DNA of 64,000 nt from Salinisphaera sp002433465 (GTDB lineage: Bacteria; Pseudomonadota; Gammaproteobacteria; Nevskiales; Salinisphaeraceae): NCBI RefSeq assembly GCF_040361435.1, contig NZ_APNL01000001.1, positions 62,001 to 126,000 on the forward strand, given 5' to 3'. The position numbers were made by a program, and so were the translations under genes. The notes below the pieces were generated by a model. It searched no databases and was not told where the DNA came from. It was given only the letters and a program-made list of their open reading frames with translations. Position 1 is the stretch's first letter. Each line of letters begins with the position of its first letter. This document shows, in pieces, positions 49,994 through 59,137 of this stretch.

Positions 49994-51442
49994 CTACTTG
50001 CCGCGCGGCACGGTCTGGACTTCGACGAATTCCATGATGCCTTCGTCGCCGCCTTCACGGCCGATGCCCGACTGCTTCATGCCGCCGAACGGCGCATGCG
50101 GGGCCGGACCGGTGCCGGTGTTCCAGCCGCAGTGGCCGAAGTGCAGGCCGCGAATGGTTTTTTCGGCACGCTTTTCGTCCGAGGTGAACACATAGGACGC
50201 CAGGCCGAATTCGGTGGTGTTGCCCAGTTCGATCACTTCGTCTTCGTCGTCGAACTCGATCATCGGCACCAGCGGGCCGAAGGTTTCTTCCTTGCAGCAG
50301 GCCATGTCGTGGGTCACGCCGGTGACCACGGTCGGCGTATAGAACAGGTTCTTGTCGGCGTCGAGTTCGTCCGGGTGCTTGCCGGCGACCAGCTTGGCGC
50401 CTTTCGACAGCGCATCGGCCACGTGATTCTGGACCTTCTCGAAGCCGGCCTTGTTGATCAACGGGCCGACGTCGATATCTTCATCCATGCCGTCGCCGAC
50501 CTTGAGCGCCTTGACCTTCTCGACCAGCTTGTCGGTGAATTCCTTGTACACGCCGGACTGCACGTAGATGCGGTTGGCGCATACGCAGGTCTGGCCGCCG
50601 CCGCGGAACTTGTTGCCTACCAGCTGGGTGGTGGCATGCTCGATATCGGCATCGTCAAAGACGATGAACGGCGCATTGCCGCCCAGCTCCAAGCCCAGTT
50701 TCTTGACGTGATCCTTGCTCTGCTCGATGAGCAGCTTACCGACTTCCGTGGAGCCGGTGAACGAGATCATGGTCACGTCGGGCGAGGACATCAGCTCGCC
50801 GCCGATCTGGCTGGACGAACCCATCACCAGGTTCACGAAGCCCTTGGGCAGGTCCAGGCGTTCGTGGAAGAGCTGGAACATGGCGATCATGGTCAGCGGC
50901 GTTTCGCTGGCGGGCTTGATCACGCTCGGGCAGTCGGCCGCGATCGCCGGGGCGATCTTCTTGGCGATCATGCCGATCGGGAAGTTCCAGGGCGTGATCA
51001 GGCCGACCACGCCGACCGGGCGGTGGTGGACCGTCCAGGTGCAGTCCTTGGCCTTTTCCTTGAGCTGGTCGGGCTTGAGGATATCGATGTTCTTGGCGCA
51101 GTAGTCGAAAAAGCCGGCGGCGTATTCGACTTCACCCTGGGCTTCCTTCCACGGCTTGCCGTGTTCCAGACACAGGATGCGCCCGATCTCTTCCTTTTCG
51201 TCGAGCAGGGCATCGCGGATGTCTTCGAGCCATTCGCGGCGGGTTTCCAGATCGTTGGGCTTCAAGGCGCTCTTGGCGGCTTCGATGGCGCGCCGGGTTT
51301 CGGCCTGGCCCATCTTGGGCATCTCGGCCAATACCTTGCCGTTGGCAGGATTGAGGACTTCGACGCTTTCGCCGGAGTCGGCCTCGACCCACTGGCCGTC
51401 GATATAACCGGAAATATGTTTCAGCAGATACGATTCGATCAT
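49994..51442 (-). CDS. gabD: NAD(P)-dependent succinate-semialdehyde dehydrogenase
   Basis: 482-residue aldehyde dehydrogenase. Catalytic Glu252 in 'LGLELGGNAPFIVFDDAD' and nucleophile Cys286 in 'GGGQTCVCANRIYVQ'; cofactor Asn in 'ITPWNFPIGMIAKKIAPAIAADC'; 'FTGSTEVGKLL'. The paired Cys at 286 and 288 is the redox-switch motif seen in GabD enzymes. It oxidises succinate semialdehyde, from GABA or putrescine breakdown, to succinate. Next to an acetylpolyamine amidohydrolase gene, it probably belongs to polyamine/GABA catabolism. Confidence 0.92.
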   Translation of the reverse strand: MIESYLLKHISGYIDGQWVEADSGESVEVLNPANGKVLAEMPKMGQAETRRAIEAAKSALKPNDLETRREWLEDIRDALLDEKEEIGRILCLEHGKPWKEAQGEVEYAAGFFDYCAKNIDILKPDQLKEKAKDCTWTVHHRPVGVVGLITPWNFPIGMIAKKIAPAIAADCPSVIKPASETPLTMIAMFQLFHERLDLPKGFVNLVMGSSSQIGGELMSSPDVTMISFTGSTEVGKLLIEQSKDHVKKLGLELGGNAPFIVFDDADIEHATTQLVGNKFRGGGQTCVCANRIYVQSGVYKEFTDKLVEKVKALKVGDGMDEDIDVGPLINKAGFEKVQNHVADALSKGAKLVAGKHPDELDADKNLFYTPTVVTGVTHDMACCKEETFGPLVPMIEFDDEDEVIELGNTTEFGLASYVFTSDEKRAEKTIRGLHFGHCGWNTGTGPAPHAPFGGMKQSGIGREGGDEGIMEFVEVQTVPRGK

Positions 51443-51590
51443 GGGTGTCCTCGGTCCTGTCTTGACGACTTGAAGCTATGAATCGGGTCACGAACCGGCG
51501 CTGCGGTTCGATGGGAATGTCTGTTTCGACGCGCTATCAGTGATCGGGGCGTCGGTGCCGCTTTTAAAGCCTGTGCCACGGGTCCTTTAT

Positions 51591-52619
51591 TCACGCGGCG
51601 CCTGGCGCATAGCCGTGATGCTTGCTGACCTGGTTGAAAAGCGCATCGCCGCGCTGCCAGCGGGCGAGATTGTCCAGGAACTGGTCGACAAGCGCATCGC
51701 GCCAGCCCACGAAATCGCCGGCCATATGGGCGGACATGAGCACATTGTCCAACCCCCAGAGCGGGTGGTCGGCCGGCAGTGGCTCCTGTTCGAATACGTC
51801 GAGTGCGGCGCCGGCGATCTGTCGGTTGACCAGGGCATCCACCAGGTCGTCGGTGACCACGATCGGCCCGCGGCCGATGTTGATGAAGCGCGCATGCGCG
51901 GCCATCGCCGCGAAACGGCGGGCGTCGAACCAGTGTTCCGTGGCCTCGGTGAGCGGCGCGGCCACCACCACGTAGTCGGCATGCGGCAGGTGCCTATCGA
52001 TATCGTCGGCCGCATGCACGGCCGAAAATACCTCGTCGGCCTCGCGGGCACGCCGGGCGATGCCGGTGACGTCCATGCCTACGGCCTTGCACAGACGCCC
52101 GATTTCGCGGCCGATGGAGCCGGCGCCGGCCACGAGCACACGTTTGCCGTGAATGCTCTCGGTATCGCGATGCACCCAGCGGCGCTGCTGCTGATAGGCA
52201 ATGTTGGCGCGGGTGTCCTTGGCGAACATGAGAATCGCACCGAGCACGTATTCGGCGATATTGCGATCGAATATGCCCTGCGCGTTGGTGACCGGAATAT
52301 CGGAATCGACCAGGGCGTCGAACATGAGCTGATCGACGCCGGCGCTTGCCGCATGCACCCAGCGCAGGCTGTCGGCCGCGGGCCAAGCGGCCTCCAGGGC
52401 CTCGGTGCGAAAATCGGTGACCAGCAGGATCTCGCTGCCGGGCAGGGCATCGCGCAGGCTGGCTTCGTCGTGGGCGATACGAATATCGCCATGCTCGTGC
52501 AGCCGGCCGACCGATGGCGGGCCGTCGGGCGTATCGGTCAGAACGGTAATCCGAGGTCGCGGCTCGTCGGGGTCGACGGCGTGCTCGGCTGACATTTTGA
52601 CGGCGTTGTCGTGGCTCAT
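51591..52619 (-). CDS. D-2-hydroxyacid dehydrogenase family protein
   Basis: About 342 residues from the ATG at 52619. The frame has an earlier start at 52676 and a later ATG at 52595, none with a good ribosome site, so the start is uncertain. The Rossmann motif 'VLVAGAGSIGREIGRLCKAVGMDVTGI', the substrate/catalytic Arg in 'FINIGRGPIVVTDDLVDAL', Glu in 'LDVFEQEPLP' and His in 'LMSAHMAGDFVG' form the standard set. It reduces a 2-keto acid or glyoxylate-type compound with NAD(P)H. It is divergent from the aminotransferase, whose start lies about 200 bp away. Confidence 0.87.
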   Translation of the reverse strand: MSHDNAVKMSAEHAVDPDEPRPRITVLTDTPDGPPSVGRLHEHGDIRIAHDEASLRDALPGSEILLVTDFRTEALEAAWPAADSLRWVHAASAGVDQLMFDALVDSDIPVTNAQGIFDRNIAEYVLGAILMFAKDTRANIAYQQQRRWVHRDTESIHGKRVLVAGAGSIGREIGRLCKAVGMDVTGIARRAREADEVFSAVHAADDIDRHLPHADYVVVAAPLTEATEHWFDARRFAAMAAHARFINIGRGPIVVTDDLVDALVNRQIAGAALDVFEQEPLPADHPLWGLDNVLMSAHMAGDFVGWRDALVDQFLDNLARWQRGDALFNQVSKHHGYAPGAA

Positions 52620-52815
52620 GCAGGAGTGCGCGCCTGCGGGTTCATGAAGCGCGGGATTCCATGGATCATGCAGCACGGTACCCAGAGGCCGAGCCGAGCG
52701 TCAATAGCTGCTTCGAATCCCCGTGGCGACTTGTCTTGACCGGACTTGCAAGACCTGCCTACGCTCGCGCTGATGGCCCTGTCCGGCCATTGCCATCCTG
52801 CGTCACGAGGCACCC

Positions 52816-54060
52816 ATGGTCGCGAACCTGAAAAAGAGCAAAGAGATCCTGTCCGCCGATCCGGATGAGCGTTACGTGCGCGACCGGCTGGTGTGGAATC
52901 CGGCCATGCACGCGATCCCGATTTCGGGCATTCGCCGCATGGTCAATCGGGCCGCCGAGCTCGACGACGTCGTTCATCTGTCGATCGGCCAGCCCGACTT
53001 CGCCACGCCGCGCCATATCATCGATGCGCATATCCATGCGCTGGAAGCCGGCCAGACCGGTTACACCATGGATGCGGGGTTGCCGGAGCTTCTGACCGCG
53101 CTCAAGGAATACTACAACGCGCGCTATCGCAGCACGCTCACCGAAGACAACTTCCTGGTCACCACCGGGGCCACGGAAGGCATCTATCTGCTGATTACGG
53201 CCATGGCCGCGCCGGGGCGCGAGTTCATCATCGCCGACCCGACCTTCCTGCTGTATGCGCCGTTGATTCGCATGAACGGGGGCCAGGTGCGCACCGTGCC
53301 GACCAAGGCCAGCGAAGGCCATCAGATCGACCCCGAGCGCATCATCAACATGATCGGGCCCAATACGCACGCGATCATTCTGAACTCGCCAAGCAACCCC
53401 ACCGGGACCGTCTATCCGCGCGAAACCGTGGAATGGCTTTGCCAGGAAGCCGCCTACCGCGGCGTCGAGATCGTCTCCGACGAGGTTTACGACAACCTCA
53501 TTCTCGACGATATCGACTATCCGAGCGTGCTCTCCTGTGCCACCGACCTGGACGGCGTGGCCGTGGTGTCGAGTTTTTCCAAGACCTATGCCATGCCGGG
53601 GCTGCGCGTGGGCTGGATCGTGGCCGATCAGAACACCATCCGCACCCTGCGTCGTTACCACATGTTCACGACCACGGTCGCGAGTACGCCCGCCCAGTGG
53701 GCGGGGGTGGCCGCGCTGCTCGGCGATCAGAGCTGCGTGGATGAGATGGTGCGCGAATATTCGCGCCGGCGTGACCGGGTGGTGGATCTGGTGGCCGATA
53801 CGCCGGGGCTGACCGGCTACTGGCCGCAGGGCGCGTTCTATATCGCACCCTCGCTGCCGCACGGCGTGGACGGCGGCAACCTGTGCATGCGCATGCTCGA
53901 GGAAACGGGTGTGTGCGTGATTCCGGGCGATGCCTTCGGTGAGGATTCGAACAGCCTGATGCGCATCAGCTACTCGACCTCGATGGAAAAGATCGAGGAG
54001 GCCTTCGAGCGGCTACAGCCCTGGATGGCGCGTCAGCCGGAGCTGCGCGGCTATAGCTGA
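52816..54060 (+). CDS. Class-I/II PLP aminotransferase
   Basis: 414 residues, fold-type I. Schiff-base Lys256 in 'SSFSKTYAMPGLRVGW', 'NSPSNPTGTVYPRE' and 'VSDEVYDNLILDD' (PLP Asp and Tyr), C-terminal Arg in 'MRISYSTSMEKIEEAFERL' for the substrate carboxylate. It resembles aspartate/aromatic aminotransferases of the AspC/PatA type; the exact amino acid is open. The start follows GAGG. It ends at a shared bidirectional terminator. Confidence 0.9.
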   Translation: MVANLKKSKEILSADPDERYVRDRLVWNPAMHAIPISGIRRMVNRAAELDDVVHLSIGQPDFATPRHIIDAHIHALEAGQTGYTMDAGLPELLTALKEYYNARYRSTLTEDNFLVTTGATEGIYLLITAMAAPGREFIIADPTFLLYAPLIRMNGGQVRTVPTKASEGHQIDPERIINMIGPNTHAIILNSPSNPTGTVYPRETVEWLCQEAAYRGVEIVSDEVYDNLILDDIDYPSVLSCATDLDGVAVVSSFSKTYAMPGLRVGWIVADQNTIRTLRRYHMFTTTVASTPAQWAGVAALLGDQSCVDEMVREYSRRRDRVVDLVADTPGLTGYWPQGAFYIAPSLPHGVDGGNLCMRMLEETGVCVIPGDAFGEDSNSLMRISYSTSMEKIEEAFERLQPWMARQPELRGYS

Positions 54061-54082
54061 CGGCACCGTATCGGCTCGCACG

Positions 54083-54120
54083 AAAAGCCCGGGGTTGTTG
54101 TTCCAACCCCGGGCTTTTTT
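54083..54120. terminator. Bidirectional Rho-independent terminator
   Basis: A 15-bp perfect stem (54083-54097 with 54104-54118) around a 6-base loop has A residues on its left and a T run on its right. It can therefore stop both the aminotransferase transcript and the convergent minus-strand operon ending at 54128. Confidence 0.93.
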
Positions 54121-54127
54121 GTGGGCG

Positions 54128-54940
54128 TCAGCCGTCCAGGGCGCCGCACTGTGCCGAAGGCGCACCCGCGTAACGGGCCTCGGACGGCATCTCGCTGGCA
54201 TAGGTCACGCGTACGGGGTATACCTCGCCAGCGTCGTTGTGCATGTTGCCGATGCCCCGGTATTCGAGCAGCCGCTTACTTTCGGGGTCGTAGGTGAGCT
54301 TGAGCGAATCCACGAAGAAATTCACGAGGAACATATCCAGCTCGGCGTCGAAAACGACCGCCTCGCTGCCCTCGAACGTCGTGGTGCCGGTCTGTTTGGC
54401 GCGTAGTTTGACCACGGCCTGCCGGCCCGCGGCCGCGAAGTTGAACGCGATGGTCTTGCCAGCCGTCAGCGCGTCGAAGCGCTCGCGCACCAGCGGGTCG
54501 AAGCCGGAGTCGGCCGCCATCGGCGGCTCGATCGTGAAGGTCTTGGTCTGTTCCTGCGCATCGCTCGACTCGCGTCGGAACATGGTCCACTGGCCATTGG
54601 CGTGGCGAATGCCTTCCTGATAGCCGCTGGCGGGAATCTCGAGGGTATAGGTGGGCACCGTATCGCTGTCGGCAAACTCGAGTTGTTTGGTGGCGATCGT
54701 CTGGCCGTTACGGCCGACGTAGGTCACATCCCAATGGTTGATCTTGCCGTCGACAAAGCGTTGTTCGTGGTGCTCGGTGTAACGATAGTCGCCGCCCTCG
54801 AGGGTATAGCCGTAGCCGTTGAAACAGCGCATGTCGCCGTCGCTCGTGCTTTGCTGGGCCATGCCCGCGGTCGCGCCGAGGGCGATGCCGGTGCCGGCCA
54901 GTACCACCGCGGTGGAGCGCATCAGATGCTGTGTATGCAT
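54128..54940 (-). CDS. Exported protein of unknown function, third gene of a lipid-modification operon
   Basis: 270 residues from the ATG at 54940, chosen for GAGGAAAACC directly before it. A signal peptide (hydrophobic 'STAVVLAGTGIALGATAGMAQQ', cleavage near residue 29) sends it to the periplasm. The mature part is mostly predicted beta ('YTLEGGDYRYTEHHEQRFVDGKINHWDVTYVGRNGQTIATKQLEF') with two Cys (near the start, CFNG, and end, QCGALDG) that could form a disulfide. I do not recognise the family. It starts 8 bp after the methyltransferase stop, so it is surely cotranscribed and may bind or present a lipid (inference). Confidence 0.75.
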   Translation of the reverse strand: MHTQHLMRSTAVVLAGTGIALGATAGMAQQSTSDGDMRCFNGYGYTLEGGDYRYTEHHEQRFVDGKINHWDVTYVGRNGQTIATKQLEFADSDTVPTYTLEIPASGYQEGIRHANGQWTMFRRESSDAQEQTKTFTIEPPMAADSGFDPLVRERFDALTAGKTIAFNFAAAGRQAVVKLRAKQTGTTTFEGSEAVVFDAELDMFLVNFFVDSLKLTYDPESKRLLEYRGIGNMHNDAGEVYPVRVTYASEMPSEARYAGAPSAQCGALDG

Positions 54941-54948
54941 GGTTTTCC

Positions 54949-56004
54949 TCAGCTGGAGCGTTGGCGTTGCGGTACGAACAGGTAGTGGGCAATACCCCAC
55001 TCGTTGCCGGCGTTGTAGCCGAACAATTCGGCAACGGCCATGAAGAACATCCGCCAGCGTTGAAACCAGCGTTCGGCTTCAGCGTCGCCGTAGGTTTCGC
55101 GAAATATCGCCATGATCGGTTTCTCGGCGGCATCCATGCGCTCGAGCCAGCTGTTGGCGGTATCGCGATAGTGAGTGCCGGACAGCCACCAGTGCTTGCG
55201 CAGGCGCATGTCTTCCTGAAAGTGTGCGAACAGATGCTCGCTGGGCATGATGCCGCCGGTAAAGAAATAACGCGCCATCCAGTCGTAGTCGCCGTCGTTT
55301 TCGAACGTGTAGGCGAGCAGCTTATGGGCGAAGACGTGTACGAACAGACGGCCGTCGTCGACCAGCCAGCGGCTGATGCGCGCGAACAATTCGCGGTAGT
55401 TGCGCATGTGTTCGAACATCTCGACCGAAACGATGCGGTCAAAGCATCGCTCGCCCGGGTCGAACTCGTTGATGTCGCAGGTTTGAACCTGCAGGTTATG
55501 CAGCCCGAGCCGGCTCGCGTTTGCCTCGATCGCCTCGCGCTGGGCATTGGAATTGGACACGGCGACGATATCGGCGCTGGGGAAGCGCTTGGCCGCCCAT
55601 AGCGCAAACGAACCCCAGCCGCAGCCCAAATCGAGAATACGCTGGCCATCGTGCAGCCGCGCGCGCTCGGCATAGAGCGCGAGCATGGCGTGCTCGGCCT
55701 GATCGAGCGTCTTGATGCCGGGCTCGAACAGGCAGCCGCTGTATTTGCGATGCGCACCGAGAACGTATTCGAAGAAGGCGGGCGGCAGCTCGTAGTGCTG
55801 GGCGTTAGCGTCCTCGGTGTGCTGGGCGATGGGCCCGGTCGAGGCGCGCTCGAGAAAACGGCGCATATGATTGCTGCGCCATTCCGGATCGCGCGCCTCA
55901 CGGCTGGTCAGCCGGCTGCCGATGAGCCGACGCATGCCGACGCGGGCAATCGGGTCCGGCACGAGGCCACGTTCACACCAATCTATCGCCAGACTACTCA
56001 ACAA
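54949..56004 (-). CDS. Cyclopropane-fatty-acyl-phospholipid synthase-like methyltransferase
   Basis: 351 residues. The SAM-binding loop 'ILDLGCGWGSFALWAAKRFP' and the CFA-family segments 'HYELPPAFFEYVLGAHRKYSGCLFE', 'RIVSVEMFEHMRNYRELFARIS' and 'DYDWMARYFFTGGIMPSEHLF' are clear. It is shorter at the N-terminus than E. coli Cfa (382 residues) and may act on unsaturated acyl chains in ways other than cyclopropanation, as related methyltransferases in furan fatty acid synthesis do. It lies between a DUF1295 gene 20 bp upstream and the exported protein 8 bp downstream. Confidence 0.88.
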   Translation of the reverse strand: MLSSLAIDWCERGLVPDPIARVGMRRLIGSRLTSREARDPEWRSNHMRRFLERASTGPIAQHTEDANAQHYELPPAFFEYVLGAHRKYSGCLFEPGIKTLDQAEHAMLALYAERARLHDGQRILDLGCGWGSFALWAAKRFPSADIVAVSNSNAQREAIEANASRLGLHNLQVQTCDINEFDPGERCFDRIVSVEMFEHMRNYRELFARISRWLVDDGRLFVHVFAHKLLAYTFENDGDYDWMARYFFTGGIMPSEHLFAHFQEDMRLRKHWWLSGTHYRDTANSWLERMDAAEKPIMAIFRETYGDAEAERWFQRWRMFFMAVAELFGYNAGNEWGIAHYLFVPQRQRSS

Positions 56005-56024
56005 CGTTCTCCTTGATCGTGCGA

Positions 56025-56804
56025 TTATTTTTTTGGTGGCCAGGGAATGAACGCACTTGTACGACGAACGTATTCGTCATGGCCTTCGCGTTTTTCCGAC
56101 GCCTGCTTGTTTTCGATTGTGGGAATCCCCGAGACCCGCAGCAAAAGCCAGGCCATGATCACCGGGCTGGCCAGTGTCGCCCACCAGTATGGCGCGCCGA
56201 TGGCAAGCACCACGTAGGTCACCCAGTGCAGCGATTCGAAAAAATAGTTTGGGTGTCGAGAATAGCGCCAAAGCCCCTCGGCGCACACCTTGCCGCGGTT
56301 TTCCGGCTTTTGCTTGAAGCGGTGCAGCTGGGCATCTGCCGTGCCTTCCCCCACCACGGAAACGAACCATACCGCGACGGCGGCCAGCGCTACCGTAAGC
56401 GACGGCGCCTCGGGCATATAGGCCACGACCAGAAACGGTATCGAAAGAATCGAGGCTGCCACCGCCTGAAACAGAAAGAAGCCGAGCATGTAGAGGTCGG
56501 CTTTCTTGCCCCAGGCCTCACGGGCCGCGGCATAGCGCGAATCCTCGGGGGCACCGCGCATGCGTTTGGCCAGATAGCCGGCCAGGCGCAGCGCCCAGGT
56601 CAGTGCCAGCGCGGCCAGCAGAATGCGTGCGGATGCCGGCGCATCGCCGAGCAGGGCATATTCGGCAGCGATCAGGCCGACCGCCGCCGACCATACGACA
56701 TCCACCAGCCCTGCATTGCGGGTGAACAGCTGGATGATCCATACCAGGGTTAGCAGTATCGCGGCCGTTGCCAGCCCTATGCCAAACGCCGCAAGCGCAC
56801 TCAT
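56025..56804 (-). CDS. DUF1295 membrane protein (steroid-reductase-like)
   Basis: 259 residues with six or seven membrane segments and the DUF1295 hallmark near the C-terminus: 'GLWRYSRHPNYFFESLHWVTYVVLAIGAPYWWATLASPVIMAWLLLRVSGIPTIE'. This domain is related to 5-alpha-reductases and isoprenylcysteine methyltransferases and binds NAD(P)H or SAM in the membrane. It is the first gene of the three-gene minus-strand operon with the CFA-like enzyme, so it probably reduces or modifies the same lipid chains (inference). Confidence 0.88.
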   Translation of the reverse strand: MSALAAFGIGLATAAILLTLVWIIQLFTRNAGLVDVVWSAAVGLIAAEYALLGDAPASARILLAALALTWALRLAGYLAKRMRGAPEDSRYAAAREAWGKKADLYMLGFFLFQAVAASILSIPFLVVAYMPEAPSLTVALAAVAVWFVSVVGEGTADAQLHRFKQKPENRGKVCAEGLWRYSRHPNYFFESLHWVTYVVLAIGAPYWWATLASPVIMAWLLLRVSGIPTIENKQASEKREGHDEYVRRTSAFIPWPPKK

Positions 56805-56867
56805 GCGGACTCCTTTTCGATGGTTAAACGCATGAACGATTCCTTGCGCGATCGTGGGGCGGGCGGG

Positions 56868-58598
56868 TCAAACTACGTCGACGATCGGCAGTGCGATGCG
56901 TCCTTTAACGTCAATTCGGCCCGGAATCGCAGAAAAACTTGCCAGATACTGGGGATGATAGCCGTACACCAGCAGACCCAGTCTATCCCCGGCATGCAGG
57001 CGATGGCTTACGCCGTTGAGATCGAGTTCGCGCCGGCCGCCGCCGCGGATCGGACGCACCTGCTTATTGAGCAGCACCGTGGTGGCATGGCCGGCCCGCT
57101 TCACTCCGAGTCCGACGAATGCGATCGGATTGCGGTCGCTGCCGCTGATATCGATATCGATCTGCGGGATCCCGGCGATCGCCTGATTTTCGGCATCGAC
57201 GGTCATCAGCTCGATGAAGCTGCCGCCGCTGGCCAGTTCGTCGAGATGATCGGAGGGCAGCGCGTTGACGAGCCGTGCGACCAGCGCGGTTTCGTCGCCG
57301 CTTGCAGGCTTGTCGCGGTCGAACACGCGCTTGATGGCCGTCCAGGCGTTGCCGGCCGTGCCCGTGGTGAGCGACCACAGCCGCGATACGCTCTGGCGGC
57401 GCACGATGCCCAGCAGCAGGTCGAGCCCGCCGGTCGTGGCCTGACCGGCGAATTCCACCGTGGGGCCGGCTTCACCGGTGCCCACGGGCAGCGTATCGAA
57501 GAACAGGCTCGTTTCGTCGTCGAGCACGATCATGTTGCGGGGCACGTCGCGGGCCGGCGTCTTGCCTTTGAGCTTCCAGTCCAGATAGGCCAGTTCGAGT
57601 TCGCTGGTGTCGATATAGTCGTCGTCGATACGCAGGCTGGCATCGGTCTGGTAGGCGATACGATCGATATCCTGCAGAAACGGCAGGCTATGGCCGTACT
57701 GCATGGCGATCAGATGCACGTCGTTGCCGGCCGCGCGCAGGGCAGCGGTATTGGCTGCGGCTTCGTTGAGGTTGAACAGGGTGTCGCCCACGCCCTGGAC
57801 CAGCAGCACGTCGACGTTCGGCGTGCGGCGGGTTTGGCAGGGTTCGCGTTGGCCGTCGCGGGCGATATGCCCGTCATAGAACGAGGCCGGGCTGCTGTTG
57901 TAGAGCCGGTCGATCACGGTCTGGGACAGGCCACGGCCGGTCAGCGTCGAGGCCAGACCCTCGGCCAGCGCCCGATAGAGCAGCGGATCCAGGCGTACGC
58001 CTGAGGTGGGTATGCCCAGGGCCACCAGGGCCGCGCCCCAGGCGGTCTTGACCACGTTATCCGGTGCCAGGCTGTAGCTCAGGTCGTACCAGGTCGCGGT
58101 GGGTACGAGCGCGTCGAAGCGGTCATCGATACAGGCGCCGATGAGCTGGAAACCGCCGCCATAGGACAGGCCCAGGCCACCGATGATCGGAGCGCCGTTG
58201 CGATAGGCCAGGCGCTCGCGCTCGGGCATGTCGTTTTCGGCCCAGTCGAGAATGGCGCTGATATCCACGCCCTCGACCTCGGGGTTCATGATTTCCACGC
58301 AGCCGCCGGAATCGCCGAAGCCGCGCTGGTCGAAACTGATCACGAAATAGCCGTCGTTCGCGGCGCGCCGTGCGGCCTCGGTCGAGGGCAGGATGCCGCC
58401 GGAGAGCACTTCATAGACCGAGCGCTCGTGGCGATTGGTCAGTCGTGCGCCGCCAAAACCGTGGCCGTGCAGGATCAGCGGCGCGGTTGCGCCGGCGGCC
58501 AGCGCCGGCTGCATCACCGTGATCGCGATTTCCACGCCGTCATCGGGATTCGTGACGATCGCGCTGTAGTCGCGGGCTTCGAGTGTCGCCGAGCTCAT
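56868..58598 (-). CDS. CocE/X-Pro-type alpha/beta hydrolase
   Basis: 576 residues without a signal peptide. The N-terminal alpha/beta domain has 'LILHGHGFGG', 'VISFDQRGFGDSGG' and the nucleophile elbow G-L-S-Y-G-G; likely acid and His in 'VQGVGDTLFNLNEA' and 'MQYGHSLPFL'. The C-terminal ~200 residues form a jelly-roll like that of X-Pro dipeptidyl peptidases and cocaine esterase ('LNGVSHRLHAGDRLGLLVYGYHP'). Likely an esterase or acyl-peptidase of unknown substrate. It starts 5 bp after the thioesterase stop on the same strand, so the two are coupled. Confidence 0.87.
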   Translation of the reverse strand: MSSATLEARDYSAIVTNPDDGVEIAITVMQPALAAGATAPLILHGHGFGGARLTNRHERSVYEVLSGGILPSTEAARRAANDGYFVISFDQRGFGDSGGCVEIMNPEVEGVDISAILDWAENDMPERERLAYRNGAPIIGGLGLSYGGGFQLIGACIDDRFDALVPTATWYDLSYSLAPDNVVKTAWGAALVALGIPTSGVRLDPLLYRALAEGLASTLTGRGLSQTVIDRLYNSSPASFYDGHIARDGQREPCQTRRTPNVDVLLVQGVGDTLFNLNEAAANTAALRAAGNDVHLIAMQYGHSLPFLQDIDRIAYQTDASLRIDDDYIDTSELELAYLDWKLKGKTPARDVPRNMIVLDDETSLFFDTLPVGTGEAGPTVEFAGQATTGGLDLLLGIVRRQSVSRLWSLTTGTAGNAWTAIKRVFDRDKPASGDETALVARLVNALPSDHLDELASGGSFIELMTVDAENQAIAGIPQIDIDISGSDRNPIAFVGLGVKRAGHATTVLLNKQVRPIRGGGRRELDLNGVSHRLHAGDRLGLLVYGYHPQYLASFSAIPGRIDVKGRIALPIVDVV

Positions 58599-58603
58599 GG
58601 CGT

Positions 58604-59053
58604 TTATCCGGCCGTGTCGCCGGGCAAATGGATAGCCGCCAGCGCGTCGCGCAGGGCCGACGGAATGGCCTCGGCACGATTGGTTTCGCGATTGACGAAC
58701 ACATGCACGAAATCGCCGTGCGCGCTCGCGGTATCGGCACCGGCCTGAAAAATGCCGATGCCGTAGGTCGTGGATCGGCTCCCCAGATGCTTGACCACCA
58801 GCCCGGCCTCGAGCTTTTCGGGGAAGGCGACCGGGGCGTGGTACTGGCAGCGCGATTCGACCACGAAACCCACCACCGGGGCGTTGTGTATGTCCAGACC
58901 GCCGACTTCGATCAGGTAGCGGTTGGCTGCGGTGTCGAAGTAGGAGTAATAAGTCACGTTGTTGACGTGGCCATACACGTCGTTATCCATCCAGCGGGTG
59001 GGCATGTCGCAGAACCAGGGATAGTCCTGTCGAGTGGGGCGATCTTGCGGCAT
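58604..59053 (-). CDS. Hotdog-fold acyl-CoA thioesterase (4HBT type)
   Basis: 149 residues, one hotdog domain. 'MPTRWMDNDVYGHVNNVTYYSYFDTAANRYLI' contains the family's catalytic Asp and the H-V-N-N turn, and 'VVESRCQYHAPVAFPEKLEAGLVVKHLGSRS' follows. It hydrolyses an acyl- or hydroxybenzoyl-type CoA thioester in the cytoplasm. It is tightly linked to the downstream hydrolase gene, so both probably act in one breakdown route. Confidence 0.92.
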   Translation of the reverse strand: MPQDRPTRQDYPWFCDMPTRWMDNDVYGHVNNVTYYSYFDTAANRYLIEVGGLDIHNAPVVGFVVESRCQYHAPVAFPEKLEAGLVVKHLGSRSTTYGIGIFQAGADTASAHGDFVHVFVNRETNRAEAIPSALRDALAAIHLPGDTAG

Positions 59054-59089
59054 GGGTATCGGGCTCTTGGCTCAAAAACGCCAGCTTAC

Positions 59090-59118
59090 AAAAAAGAAGC
59101 CGGGCAGTGCCCGGCTTC
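59090..59118 (-). terminator. Rho-independent terminator after the glycine-zipper lipoprotein gene
   Basis: Read on the minus strand: a 10-bp stem (59109-59118 with 59096-59105) with a 3-base loop followed by six T. It lies 20 bp after that gene's stop and just before the thioesterase gene. Confidence 0.9.
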
Positions 59119-59137
59119 GATCCGCTGCGGCCGTGGT

